The position numbers and the translations under genes were made by a program. A stretch of 64,000 nucleotides of DNA from Candidatus Firestoneibacteriota bacterium (GTDB lineage: Bacteria; Oederibacteriota; D2-FULL-39-29): the NCBI GenBank assembly GCA_903891415.1, contig CAITEH010000005.1:1-64000 (forward strand). The letters run 5' to 3'. Numbering within the stretch: position 1 is the first letter of the stretch; every line of letters begins with the position of its first letter. This document shows, one piece after another, positions 50,693 through 59,678 of the stretch. A model generated the notes under the pieces. That model was not told where the DNA came from, searched no databases, and was given only the letters and a program-made list of their open reading frames with translations.

Positions 50693-52051
50693 TTACGGCC
50701 TTTTAGACCAGTTTTTAATCAGCGCTTCCATCATTCCCTGGTGTGGTTTGCAGTTCTTTAACACAAAGGACTCGAGTATTGAGTCAATTTCCGCGTTGGT
50801 TTTTCCTTTGAAGAGTTGGGCGTAATAGGGCTGCATCAGACTGGCGGTGTAACCTGACAGGGTTGCCTGGGAAAGGTAATCCAGGTTGGCGTTAAAATCT
50901 ATTTTTTTGTCTATATGTTTTACGATAACTCCCGCGAGTTTTTGCATTATTTTGTTGACGGCGTAGCCGGAGGTAAAGGCCTCGGTTTTTAGAGCGCGTT
51001 TGGCTTCCATCAGCGGGGCCAAAAGTTTGGAATATTTTGACTTCGGGTCCATATGCACCGCGCCCATAGTGCCAAAATCCTTATAGGTCCAGACCGTCCA
51101 GTGCGCCTTATATTCCTCAAAAACGCTGAGCTGGTCGTCCAGAGCACCGGCACCCTGCCCGCCAAATTCACCCACCCAGAGAGGAACGTTATATTTTTTG
51201 GCAAACCGCGTCCCCTCATGCGCCAGGAACAACTTCTTCTGTAATTTCAGGTTCAAAGAACGGCTCTTCAGGTCTGTCGGCGTATAGTTATGACTGCTAT
51301 AAACCAGATTGGCGGCAAAAGGCGCTTCCATTTTTTCAAAACGCTGGGAATAATAATCTCCTTCCAAAAATATTATATGCCCGGGATCTATCCTGCGTAT
51401 GGCCTTTACCACGCGGCGGTAAACTTTGTTGAAGTTAGCCCAATCCGGGGTATAGACATTACTGAAACGGCCGTTCGGGGTATTGGAGGCCGGTTCATTC
51501 ATCACATTGTAACCGGCAATAGTGTTACTGCCTTTGTAGCGCCGCGCAAATTCTTCCCACAAAGCGGTAAATCTGTCCTGAAACTGCAGCTGCTCCCAGA
51601 AGAAAGAATGCCTGCTGGAATTATCGCAATGCCAGTCCGTGCTCTGCCAGCCCTGCACCGCGTGCAGGTCAAGTATCACATAAAGCCCGTGTTTGGCACA
51701 CCATTTGACCGCCTCGTCCAGCCGCTTAAAGCCGGAGGGCAGGTATTCAAAAGGTTTCATATCGTTTTCAAAATGCCGGTAATTGACGGGCAGGCGGACC
51801 ACATTTGCGCCTGCCTGTTTAATAAATTTAACATCCTCTTCGGTGAAAAAATGGTACAGAAAGCGCTTAAAAAAGAAGCCGGCCTTTTCTTTTCCCAGAA
51901 CCTTTGCCATAGCCGCTCTGGTGCCTCTTTCATCGCCGGGATACCCGTTGATGAAATTTTCCATATTCATCCAACCGCCGGCACAGACCCCGCGCAAGCG
52001 GACAACCGTCCCCTTTTCATCAACGATCTTATTACCTTTTACCTGCAGCAT
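50693..52051 (-). CDS. Glycoside hydrolase family 5 (cellulase-fold) enzyme
   Basis: 452 aa. GH5 barrel: VRLRGVCAGGWM, GANVVRLPVNYRHF, GLYVILDLHAVQGWQ, acid/base E186 in GYNVMNEP, SHNYTP, and nucleophile E295 in PLWVGEFGG. No signal peptide, so it is predicted cytosolic and likely acts on imported oligosaccharides, glycosides or glycolipids rather than polymers. C-terminal ~100 aa are helical and not part of the barrel. It is divergent from GH116. Confidence 0.88.
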   Translation of the reverse strand: MLQVKGNKIVDEKGTVVRLRGVCAGGWMNMENFINGYPGDERGTRAAMAKVLGKEKAGFFFKRFLYHFFTEEDVKFIKQAGANVVRLPVNYRHFENDMKPFEYLPSGFKRLDEAVKWCAKHGLYVILDLHAVQGWQSTDWHCDNSSRHSFFWEQLQFQDRFTALWEEFARRYKGSNTIAGYNVMNEPASNTPNGRFSNVYTPDWANFNKVYRRVVKAIRRIDPGHIIFLEGDYYSQRFEKMEAPFAANLVYSSHNYTPTDLKSRSLNLKLQKKLFLAHEGTRFAKKYNVPLWVGEFGGQGAGALDDQLSVFEEYKAHWTVWTYKDFGTMGAVHMDPKSKYSKLLAPLMEAKRALKTEAFTSGYAVNKIMQKLAGVIVKHIDKKIDFNANLDYLSQATLSGYTASLMQPYYAQLFKGKTNAEIDSILESFVLKNCKPHQGMMEALIKNWSKRP

Positions 52052-52076
52052 AGAAACTCCATTAAATGAAATTTTT

Positions 52077-52123
52077 TGTAGTTGCCTGATTCATCAGTCA
52101 GCCGGATAAATCCGGCAACTACA
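52077..52123. repeat. REP-like palindrome in the GH5-GH116 divergent region
   Basis: TGTAGTTGCC and GGCAACTACA enclose two smaller hairpins (CTGATTCATCAG and GCCGGATAAATCCGGC). The outer word recurs at 62872-62881. It lies in the 205-base gap, close to the GH5 start. Confidence 0.65.
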
Positions 52124-52256
52124 GACTATTTACGGTAATTATATCAACTCCCTCAGGGAAAACATAGAAAAAAGTATATTCATTTCCCTTGAAAAGCTTT
52201 GTTTAAAGTTGGATAATTAATCATATTTTTCGCTTCTTGTCTTTCCGGAGGTTTGG

Positions 52257-54806
52257 ATGGAGTATAAAGCAAGAAAAACAAATTTGATCTCTTTTCCGCT
52301 TGGCGGTATCGGATCGGGCTGTATAGGTTTAGCCGGGAACGGCAGGCTTATAGATTGGGAGATATTTAACAGGCCGGCAAAAGGCAGTATGAACGGCTTC
52401 AGCCATTTTGCCATTAAAGCAGAAGCCAATGGAAAGGTACTGGACACCCGGATCTTAAACAGTGACTTAAAGCCCCCTTTTCAGGGTGACGGCGGCGCTA
52501 ATTTTCAGGGTATCGGCTTTGGCCCGGCAAGAATGACCATGGCAGGCATGCCGCATTTTGAGGACAGCAGCTTTAACGGTGAATACCCTTTTGCAAACCT
52601 TGAACTACTCGGGAAAAATTTCCCCGGAAAAGTAAAACTCACGGCTTTTAATCCCCTTATCCCGTTAAACAGCAATGATTCTTCTATCCCCGCCGCTTTT
52701 TTTGAGTTTGAGATAAAAAATACCGCAAAGAATACTATTTCCTATACTGTTTCCGGCACAATAAAAAACCCGCAGTCAAAATACGGCTCAGCGGTAAATA
52801 CATTTTCAAAAGATAAAGGCATATCCTTAATGACCGCGTCCTCCACGGCTCTTCCAAAGACCGATGTAAACTTCGGAGAACTTTGCCTGGCAACCGACAC
52901 AAAGGACGTTTCTTTTCAAGAATACTGGTACCGGGGCGCCTGGTTCGATAATTTGACGCTCTTCTGGAAAGATTTTTCCGGCTTTGGCCCGCTGAAGAAC
53001 AGGCGCTGCAGAACTATTAAGGAGTATAAGAATGATGACCATGCCACCCTTGCCGGAAAGGTAAACATAAGGCCGGGAAAGAAAAAAACTATCCGTTTTG
53101 TCCTCAGCTGGAATTTTCCCAACTGTGAAAACTACTGGGATAAGGCGGCCTGTAACTGCGCGGGTGAATGCGCCCCCGGGAAGGCCCGGACCTGGAAAAA
53201 CTATTACGCTTTGCTCTTCAAGGACGCAAAAGCTTCCGCGGTCTACTCTCTGAAGGAATGGAAAAGGCTTTATTCCCGGACCCTGGCATATAAAGAGGCC
53301 CTTTTTTCCTCAACACTCCCTGCTCCGGTGCTTGACGCGGTTTCCGCCAATATTTCTATTTTGAAATCGCCGACCTGCCTGCGCCTTGAAGACGGGTCTT
53401 TCTATGCCTGGGAGGGCTGCCACGCCTCGGAAGGCTGTTGTTACGGCTCCTGCACCCATGTCTGGAACTATGCCTATGCCCTGCCGTTCCTTTTCCCTGA
53501 CCTGGAAAGGTCCATGCGGAACCTTAACTTCAAATATAATCAAAGAGAGGACGGCGGCCTGGTTTTCCGCCTTGCTCTGCCGCTCGGGAGCAAAAGAACA
53601 GCTTTCAGGCCCTGCGCCGACGGGCAATTCGGCGATGTAATAAAGATGTACCGGGAATGGAAGATTTCTGGTAATGATAAATGGCTGAAAGGCCACTGGC
53701 CTGCGATAAAAAAAGCGGTTGAATTTGCCTGGGCTGAAACAAATACCGACAAATGGGATGCCGACAGGGACGGAATTCTTGAAGGCAGGCAGCATCACAC
53801 CCTGGATATGGAACTCTTCGGGCCTAATTCCTGGCTCTCGGGTTTTTATCTTGCAGCGTTAAAAGCCGCGGCTGAAATAGCGGAATCTCTGCAGGAACCC
53901 GGGACGGCTCTTGAATACCGCGCCTTATTTGAAAAGGGCAGAGCTTACGCGAACAAGTACCTTTTCAACGGGGAGTATTTTCAGCAAAACATAGATCTTG
54001 AAGACAGGCGGCTCCTTGAAAAATACACAGGCAAAGATAAGACCTTGCTCGGAACAACCGCACTACAGGCCTATTGGGACCGCGAGCATAAGGAGATAAA
54101 ATACCAGCTGGGCGAGGGCTGCGGGATAGACCAGGTTTCGGCGCAGTGGCACGCGAATCTTTGCGGCCTGGGTGAAATATTTGAAAAAGGCCTGGTAAAA
54201 AAGGCGCTGGCTTCCATCTACAAATATAACTTCAAGAGCTCCATGCGGGATTTTACAAACCCCTGCCGGCTATATTGTCTGAATGACGAAGCCGGAACGG
54301 TAATAGCGGAGTATCCCAAAGGCAAAAGGAAACCCCTGGTTCCGGCGCCATACGCAGAAGAAACCATGCACGGTTTTGAATACGCCGCGGCCTCACACAT
54401 GATACAGGAAGGCCTTGTTAAAGAAGGCCTCAAGCTGGCCGGCGCGGTGCGCGCAAGGTATGACGGTGAGAAAAGGAACCCCTGGAACGAATTTGAATGC
54501 GGGTCCAACTATGCCCGTTCAATGGCCTCCTACGCTCTCCTGCTCTCCCTCTCCGGCTTCAAATACGATATGCGGAGCAAAATGCTGGGCTTTGATCCCA
54601 AACTAAATGTTAAGGGGGCTTTTAAATGTTTTTGGTCCATAGACGGGGCTTTTGGTACGGTGAAAATAAAAAAAACCGGAGCTGAACTCTCGGTGCTTGG
54701 CGGAAACCTGGAACTTAAGGAATTAAAAATAAGAAATAAGATAAAAATATTTAAGAAACCGGTCAGGCTCTCTGAAGGCAGGAGCATAAGCATTTCTTTG
54801 TCCTGA
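52257..54806 (+). CDS. GH116 family glycosidase (GBA2/DUF608-type)
   Basis: 849 aa. N-terminal beta domain with the GBA2_N signature FPLGGIGSGCIGLAGNGRLIDWEIFNRP; C-terminal (alpha/alpha)6 barrel. Catalytic residues as in archaeal/bacterial GH116: nucleophile E519 in HTLDMELFGPNSW and acid D625 in CGIDQVSAQW. No signal peptide. GH116 acts on beta-glucosides/xylosides and, in animals, glucosylceramide. GGAGG precedes the ATG. With GH5, it suggests cytosolic glycan or glycolipid breakdown; substrate unproven. Confidence 0.9.
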   Translation: MEYKARKTNLISFPLGGIGSGCIGLAGNGRLIDWEIFNRPAKGSMNGFSHFAIKAEANGKVLDTRILNSDLKPPFQGDGGANFQGIGFGPARMTMAGMPHFEDSSFNGEYPFANLELLGKNFPGKVKLTAFNPLIPLNSNDSSIPAAFFEFEIKNTAKNTISYTVSGTIKNPQSKYGSAVNTFSKDKGISLMTASSTALPKTDVNFGELCLATDTKDVSFQEYWYRGAWFDNLTLFWKDFSGFGPLKNRRCRTIKEYKNDDHATLAGKVNIRPGKKKTIRFVLSWNFPNCENYWDKAACNCAGECAPGKARTWKNYYALLFKDAKASAVYSLKEWKRLYSRTLAYKEALFSSTLPAPVLDAVSANISILKSPTCLRLEDGSFYAWEGCHASEGCCYGSCTHVWNYAYALPFLFPDLERSMRNLNFKYNQREDGGLVFRLALPLGSKRTAFRPCADGQFGDVIKMYREWKISGNDKWLKGHWPAIKKAVEFAWAETNTDKWDADRDGILEGRQHHTLDMELFGPNSWLSGFYLAALKAAAEIAESLQEPGTALEYRALFEKGRAYANKYLFNGEYFQQNIDLEDRRLLEKYTGKDKTLLGTTALQAYWDREHKEIKYQLGEGCGIDQVSAQWHANLCGLGEIFEKGLVKKALASIYKYNFKSSMRDFTNPCRLYCLNDEAGTVIAEYPKGKRKPLVPAPYAEETMHGFEYAAASHMIQEGLVKEGLKLAGAVRARYDGEKRNPWNEFECGSNYARSMASYALLLSLSGFKYDMRSKMLGFDPKLNVKGAFKCFWSIDGAFGTVKIKKTGAELSVLGGNLELKELKIRNKIKIFKKPVRLSEGRSISISLS

Positions 54807-54841
54807 AAAGCACCCTGATTACTTTTTCAACGGGTAATCGA

Positions 54842-55117
54842 TATTGTCAAACTTCTTTTAGTAAATATCTTTTTAAATCTGTTTTAACAAGAAATTCTTA
54901 GGATTTTGACTGCCTAACTCGTCTTTTTCTTGTCATGTTGAGCCATTTTTCTCTTGGCGAAACATCTCTGCTTTTCAGACTTAAAATACAGAGATCCTTC
55001 GTCAAAAGCGCTTCCTCCACAGGCGGACAGGCAGGATGACAAAGCTATGCAGATAACTACTTCCATTATCACAAGTCTGCATTTTTCCCAATATCTTTCA
55101 TTATCTGTTTGACACTA
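54842..55117. mobile_element. MITE-like repeat, copy 2 (276 bp)
   Basis: Same element as 44174-44437: starts TATTGTCAAAC, ends GTTTGACACTA, with the internal CTTGTCATGTTGAGC / CAGGATGACAAAG inverted arms and CAGAGATCCTTCG core. A small extra stretch (TCCTCCACAGGCGGACAGG) distinguishes it. It occupies nearly all the 338-base gap between the convergent GH116 and aldo/keto reductase genes. Confidence 0.75.
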
Positions 55118-55144
55118 CCAGGTTATCTGTCTCCAGATGGCCAT

Positions 55145-56128
55145 TCAACCCGCCAGGATCTTATCTATTTCCGCCAGTTCTTCCGTACCAAATTGCAGGC
55201 CTGAAAGCGCGGCAACATTTTCCTCTACCTGACTTACCCGGCTTGCGCCTATCAAAGCACTGGTGACCGCCTCATCGCGCAGTACCCAGGCCAGGGCCAT
55301 TTGTGCCATACTCTGGCCCCGTTTCCGGGCCAGCTCGTTCAGCTTCCTTACTTTTTCCAGCTTTTCCGGCGTTAAACTTTTTTCTTTTAGAGAATTTCCC
55401 GGCTGCGCGGCCCTGGAATTCCGGGGAATGCCCTGCAGGTATTTATCCGTCAAGAGCCCCTGGGATAACGGGCAAAAAGCTATGACACCCAATCCGAGCC
55501 GGCGTGTTTGCGGAAACAAATCGCTTTCCACACCCCGGTTCAACATCGAGTAAGCCGGCTGATGAATAATAAGCGGAGTGCGCAGGTCCCCGGCTATCTT
55601 CATAGCCGCCGCCGTCATTTCCCCGTTGTAACTGCTGATACCGGCATAAAGTGCTTTACCCGCCCGCACGGCGCTGTCTAAAGCGCCTAGGGTCTCTTCC
55701 AGCGGTGTTTCCGGGTCCGGCCGGTGCGAATAATAAATATCCACATACGCAAGCCCCAACCGCTTTAGCGACCGGTCCAGACTGGCCAGCATATATTTTC
55801 TAGAACCCCAATCGCCGTAAGGCCCCGGCCACATGCCCCAGCCGGCTTTGGTTGATATTATCAGTTCATCCCGGTAACTGCGAAAATCTTTCGCGAGTAT
55901 CCTGCCCACAAAAGCTTCAGCACTGCCGGGAGGCGGCCCGTAGTTGTTGGCCAGGTCGAAGTGCGTGATCCCGAGGTCAAAAGCCCGGTGCAGCATCTTC
56001 CTTGCCTCGGCGGCATCGGCCCGGGCGCCAAAATTGTGCCAGCAGCCCAGCGACAGCGCCGGCAGCTTCAGGCCGCTGCGGCCGCAGCGGCGGTACGGCA
56101 TTTTTTCATAACGTTTTTCAGAAAACAT
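55145..56128 (-). CDS. Aldo/keto reductase (YghZ/glyceraldehyde-3-phosphate reductase-like)
   Basis: 327-aa NADPH-dependent TIM-barrel oxidoreductase. Catalytic tetrad pieces: FDLANNYGPPPGSAE (Asp, Tyr), STKAGWGMWPGPYGDWGSRK (Lys) and YYSHRPDPETPLEE (His). The WPGPYG insertion marks the YghZ/Gpr subgroup. Probably detoxifies or reduces small aldehydes or sugar aldehydes. Next to deoC, which makes aldehydes. Confidence 0.92.
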   Translation of the reverse strand: MFSEKRYEKMPYRRCGRSGLKLPALSLGCWHNFGARADAAEARKMLHRAFDLGITHFDLANNYGPPPGSAEAFVGRILAKDFRSYRDELIISTKAGWGMWPGPYGDWGSRKYMLASLDRSLKRLGLAYVDIYYSHRPDPETPLEETLGALDSAVRAGKALYAGISSYNGEMTAAAMKIAGDLRTPLIIHQPAYSMLNRGVESDLFPQTRRLGLGVIAFCPLSQGLLTDKYLQGIPRNSRAAQPGNSLKEKSLTPEKLEKVRKLNELARKRGQSMAQMALAWVLRDEAVTSALIGASRVSQVEENVAALSGLQFGTEELAEIDKILAG

Positions 56129-56171
56129 ATTCCGGCTCCCCGTTTACCTGATATTTTTTTGGCCCTGACCT

Positions 56172-56891
56172 TTAATTGAAACCCCGTTTTTTTGCTTCTT
56201 CCAGAATTGCCTCCGTAGCGGTCGCGCCGATCCTGGTAACTCCGAGTTCTCTTACTTTTAATAATTCCTCAAGAGACCTGACGCCCCCCGCGGCTTTTAT
56301 TTGGACCTCAGGAGGACAGTGCTTCCGCATCAGTTTGAGATGTTCCAGGGTTGCGCCCTTGTAATTATACATGCCGTTTGCCTGCTTTACAAAGCCGTAG
56401 CCCGTAGAGGTCTTTACGAACGCAGGTTTCACCTTCGCGCAGATACCGCACAATTCTATGATATGCCGGTCCTGTAGATAATCATTTTCAAAAATAACCT
56501 TCAGAATTGCCCGGTTATTGAGACAGACCTCATTTACCGCTCTTATTTCAGCTTCGACATAAGCAAGATCCCCGCCAAGCACTTTTCCGATATTTGCGAC
56601 CATGTCAATTTCCGCGGCTCCCAGCTTGCAAGCTTCTTCCGTCTCCAGGCATTTGTTTTTCGTGGTACTGTTGCCGTGCGGAAAAGTCACAACCGAACAG
56701 ACCTTAGTTTCCGAGCCCTTCAATAATTTAACCGCCATTTCCACCGCGTAAGGTTTTACGCATACGGTCGCCGTGGAATATTTCTTCGCGATCTGACAGC
56801 CCTTTTCTATTATTTCATCGGTCATGGTGGGATGCAGAAGAGAATGGTCTATCATTTTCGCGAGCGCATTCAGGGTTATTTCATTTTTCAT
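56172..56891 (-). CDS. deoC: Deoxyribose-phosphate aldolase DeoC
   Basis: 239 aa. Class I aldolase: MIDHSLLHPT, VVTFPHGNST, AAEIDMVANIG, Schiff-base Lys160 in FVKTSTGYG, and IKAAGGVRSLEELL. Splits deoxyribose 5-phosphate into acetaldehyde and glyceraldehyde 3-phosphate. 43 bases upstream of the aldo/keto reductase on the same strand, so likely one unit. Confidence 0.95.
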   Translation of the reverse strand: MKNEITLNALAKMIDHSLLHPTMTDEIIEKGCQIAKKYSTATVCVKPYAVEMAVKLLKGSETKVCSVVTFPHGNSTTKNKCLETEEACKLGAAEIDMVANIGKVLGGDLAYVEAEIRAVNEVCLNNRAILKVIFENDYLQDRHIIELCGICAKVKPAFVKTSTGYGFVKQANGMYNYKGATLEHLKLMRKHCPPEVQIKAAGGVRSLEELLKVRELGVTRIGATATEAILEEAKKRGFN

Positions 56892-56916
56892 ATTTTTCTC
56901 CTTTATTTAATAACAA

Positions 56917-58680
56917 TTATTTTGGTTTTATTATCACTGTTACCGGTTTTGCGGCCGCCGGCAGGTTCCGGGAAGCAGCGTCGTAAGCGGAATAGCCCGT
57001 AGCATCCGAAGCGGTGGGATTATTGTAAACAATGACCGCTCCGGGATCTTTAAATAAGGAGATAAGCGAACCTTCCTGTTCGGCAAGAAAATAGCCGGCC
57101 GCGAATTTACTTCCTGAAAATATGAACTCCCCGCCTTCAAGGCCGGTTTTCCTGACCCGGTCATAAATAACATCTTTCATTTCGAGGCGCTTTTCCCCGT
57201 CTTCCACAAAGATCTCAACTTTACCGCCTTTTGGCTCAAGGGCCTCATTCCTGAAATTGATATTTTGTCCGTATTGCAGCCCCAGCATGATAAGGGCTAC
57301 CTGCAGGTGCACGGGCCGGGCTTCAGTGCTCAATTCCGCCTCATAGGTCTTGCCTTCCGTGTGGACCGCGAGATATTCAATAAGTCCCGCCCTGGCCTCA
57401 ATTTTTGCCGGAAAACTTACCTCGCGTTTATTTTTATCTATAAGCACCTGTCCTATACGGAATACACCTTCGGAGATCTTAACCGCTTCCTCCTTACCTT
57501 CCGTCACTTTCACCAGCATGGGGTTTCCCAGGGAAACAAAGGCCCCGGAATCTCCGGCCTCCCCGAAATCAACTAATATTTTCAGCTCTTTTACGCTCTT
57601 AACCTCCAGGTCCAGCGCCAGCGGAGCTTCACCTTTCTTCAATTTATTTTCAAACAGTATTTTACCGTCGGCGGTAATTTTCAGGCCTGCGGAACCTGTT
57701 ACCGCAGAATTCTCTATGCCGCAGGCAGATTTGAAAACAGAATATTCACTGTCAAGTTTGTAGGTAAATTCCGTCCGGCTCTGGCAGGATATACCTTTTT
57801 TATATTCCGTTGAATTTAGCCTGAGCGGCTGCCCCTTGATATTCGTGTCTTTTTTCCAGCGCAGGTGAAAATCAAAATAGGGTGTTTCCTTTACCGTTTC
57901 GGGCTCAAGATCCGATAAGAACACCACCCCGGAGTTCTTAAAGGTAAGATTGTCCACAACGGCCTGGTCAAACTCATAGACGGCCTGCCTGGCCTTAAGC
58001 GCCCACATGGGTTCCAGCCTGAACCTGGTCCCCGAAAAACTCAAATACCTGCCGGAATATCTGTCGCCGTTAATAAGTTCGAGCACGGAAATAAAATCTT
58101 TTCCGCGGAAATCCAGTTTTCCGGCCGCCACCAAAACCAGCATATTTATCCTGTCAAAGGACAATTCCAATTCGCCCAAATCACTGCTCACCAGCACCTT
58201 CCCGTCCTTGATCTCCTTCAGCTTGCATTTTAACTCGTCGCCGTTCTTGAGAATCAGCGTGGTATAATTTTTATCTACCGGGAGCGGCGCGTTGTTTTCG
58301 GCAAAAACCAAAGCAAGGAGAGTGTTCGTTACGAGCGTTACTTCGCCGAACGGGGTCTTCATAATAAAAGTGCTGCCGTTCAGTTCTATAATTTCACCGC
58401 CGAGCCGGTCGCCGTTCACAAGCAGGGCGGTTACAGGCTGTTTTTTGAGTTCCGGCCTCTTATCAAGTTTTATCTCCAGCCGGGAAATTTCGTTAACCAG
58501 GGACCTTTTCTCAAATATTATCTTTGGCTCCGCAGGAGTACGGTCTTTTCTATAGACGGCCTCGTTGTCCTTAATGGTCAGAAGCTTTCCTGAAACAGCC
58601 CCCCCGCTGTACAGGACAAAATTGTCCGCGCAAAGCAGGGAACTCCAGGTTATTAAGAGAAGGAGGGCTCTTTTTGTCAT
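56917..58680 (-). CDS. Secreted protein with NPCBM-like carbohydrate-binding domain
   Basis: 587 aa, signal peptide ending SLLCA. Residues ~20-230 repeat a small beta unit around the word NGD (VNGDRLGGEIIELNGSTFIMKTPFGEVTL, KNGDELKCKLKEIKDGKVLVSSDLGELEL, INGDRYSGRYLSFSG), three or four copies. Residues ~270-400 resemble an NPCBM domain (GISCQSRTEFTYKLDSEYSVFKSACGIEN and KILVDFGEAGDSGAFVSLGNPML). The remainder is unassigned. First secreted member of the downstream cluster with prenyltransferase-repeat and DUF4175-like genes, all overlapping or nearly so. Confidence 0.75.
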   Translation of the reverse strand: MTKRALLLLITWSSLLCADNFVLYSGGAVSGKLLTIKDNEAVYRKDRTPAEPKIIFEKRSLVNEISRLEIKLDKRPELKKQPVTALLVNGDRLGGEIIELNGSTFIMKTPFGEVTLVTNTLLALVFAENNAPLPVDKNYTTLILKNGDELKCKLKEIKDGKVLVSSDLGELELSFDRINMLVLVAAGKLDFRGKDFISVLELINGDRYSGRYLSFSGTRFRLEPMWALKARQAVYEFDQAVVDNLTFKNSGVVFLSDLEPETVKETPYFDFHLRWKKDTNIKGQPLRLNSTEYKKGISCQSRTEFTYKLDSEYSVFKSACGIENSAVTGSAGLKITADGKILFENKLKKGEAPLALDLEVKSVKELKILVDFGEAGDSGAFVSLGNPMLVKVTEGKEEAVKISEGVFRIGQVLIDKNKREVSFPAKIEARAGLIEYLAVHTEGKTYEAELSTEARPVHLQVALIMLGLQYGQNINFRNEALEPKGGKVEIFVEDGEKRLEMKDVIYDRVRKTGLEGGEFIFSGSKFAAGYFLAEQEGSLISLFKDPGAVIVYNNPTASDATGYSAYDAASRNLPAAAKPVTVIIKPK

Positions 58681-58682
58681 TT

Positions 58683-59678
58683 CTACCTTTCGAAAAGCGG
58701 CAGGTAACCGTAAGGAAGTTCCAGCGCCAGGGCCGCAAGGGCTGTCGCGTAAACCTCGCCGTAGCCGGGACTGGCAAAACTACCGTCGCCTTTTTGAATA
58801 GTTATCAGTGTTTCTCTTACCTGGCTGTACCAGCTTTTCCAGTATTCCCCGCCCTTCTGGAACATTACCTGATCACAATAATACAGGCCGTAATAATAAT
58901 GATTACTCGCTTCGCTAAAGCGCGATTTTAAGATAAAATCAGCGCCTTTTTCGACTTCTTTTGAAGTATAGTCGCCAAGCGCCATCATTGAAAGCACCCC
59001 GGCCCCGGTCCGTTCTATCCCGCCCCCGCCCTGGCCCGGCTGGTAAGACATGCTCCCGTTGGCAGAACTGCAGGAAACCAGATAAGCGGACGCCTTTTGA
59101 ATTGTTTCTTTAGGTATCACTATACCTACATCCCTTGCCGCCCGGAGCGCCTGCACCTGGCAGGAAGTGACCGTAACATCGTCATCGGCAATTCGCGGCG
59201 AATACCGCCAGCCGCCTTTCGCATTCTGGCAGATCAGGATAAGATTAACGGCATCCTGCACAACTTTCTTATATTCTTCGTTTTTGGACATGCCGTAGAT
59301 CTCGCACATGGCCACCGTGGCAAAACCGTGTTCATACATGGTCTTACCCAGCAAACCGTTGGTTTTTGGATTTTTACTCTGCAGCGCGGAAAGATAATCC
59401 CCTATGTTCTTGACATTTTTACCGTACTTGCCCCGTCCAGGTACGCTGCCGCCGGCAAGAAAAGCCAGGCCGGCAAAGCCGATTATCGCGGGATTTGTGC
59501 CGAGGGTCAGTTTTCCGTAACTGCCGTCACCAAGCTGATTTTTAGCGAGCCATTCCAGCGCGCGGTCCGCGGCTTTTTCGCTTGCGGGAGTCCCGAGATA
59601 ATCGCGGTCCGCCGGGACCACAGAGGAAGGCAGGAGAAGAACAGCCAGCAGAAAAAGCCCGGAATAATTTATTTTCAT
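58683..59678 (-). CDS. Secreted prenyltransferase/squalene-cyclase-repeat protein
   Basis: 331 aa with signal peptide (LLPSSVVPA). Alpha/alpha toroid repeats are seen as ALEWLAKNQLGDGSYG, ICQNAKGGWRYSP, TLITIQKGDGSFASPGYGEVYATALAALAL. It lacks the DxDD motif of cyclases, so it is not a hopene cyclase; such proteins occur with DUF4175/BatA genes in PVC-type genomes. Overlaps the DUF4175-like gene by four bases. Confidence 0.82.
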   Translation of the reverse strand: MKINYSGLFLLAVLLLPSSVVPADRDYLGTPASEKAADRALEWLAKNQLGDGSYGKLTLGTNPAIIGFAGLAFLAGGSVPGRGKYGKNVKNIGDYLSALQSKNPKTNGLLGKTMYEHGFATVAMCEIYGMSKNEEYKKVVQDAVNLILICQNAKGGWRYSPRIADDDVTVTSCQVQALRAARDVGIVIPKETIQKASAYLVSCSSANGSMSYQPGQGGGGIERTGAGVLSMMALGDYTSKEVEKGADFILKSRFSEASNHYYYGLYYCDQVMFQKGGEYWKSWYSQVRETLITIQKGDGSFASPGYGEVYATALAALALELPYGYLPLFER

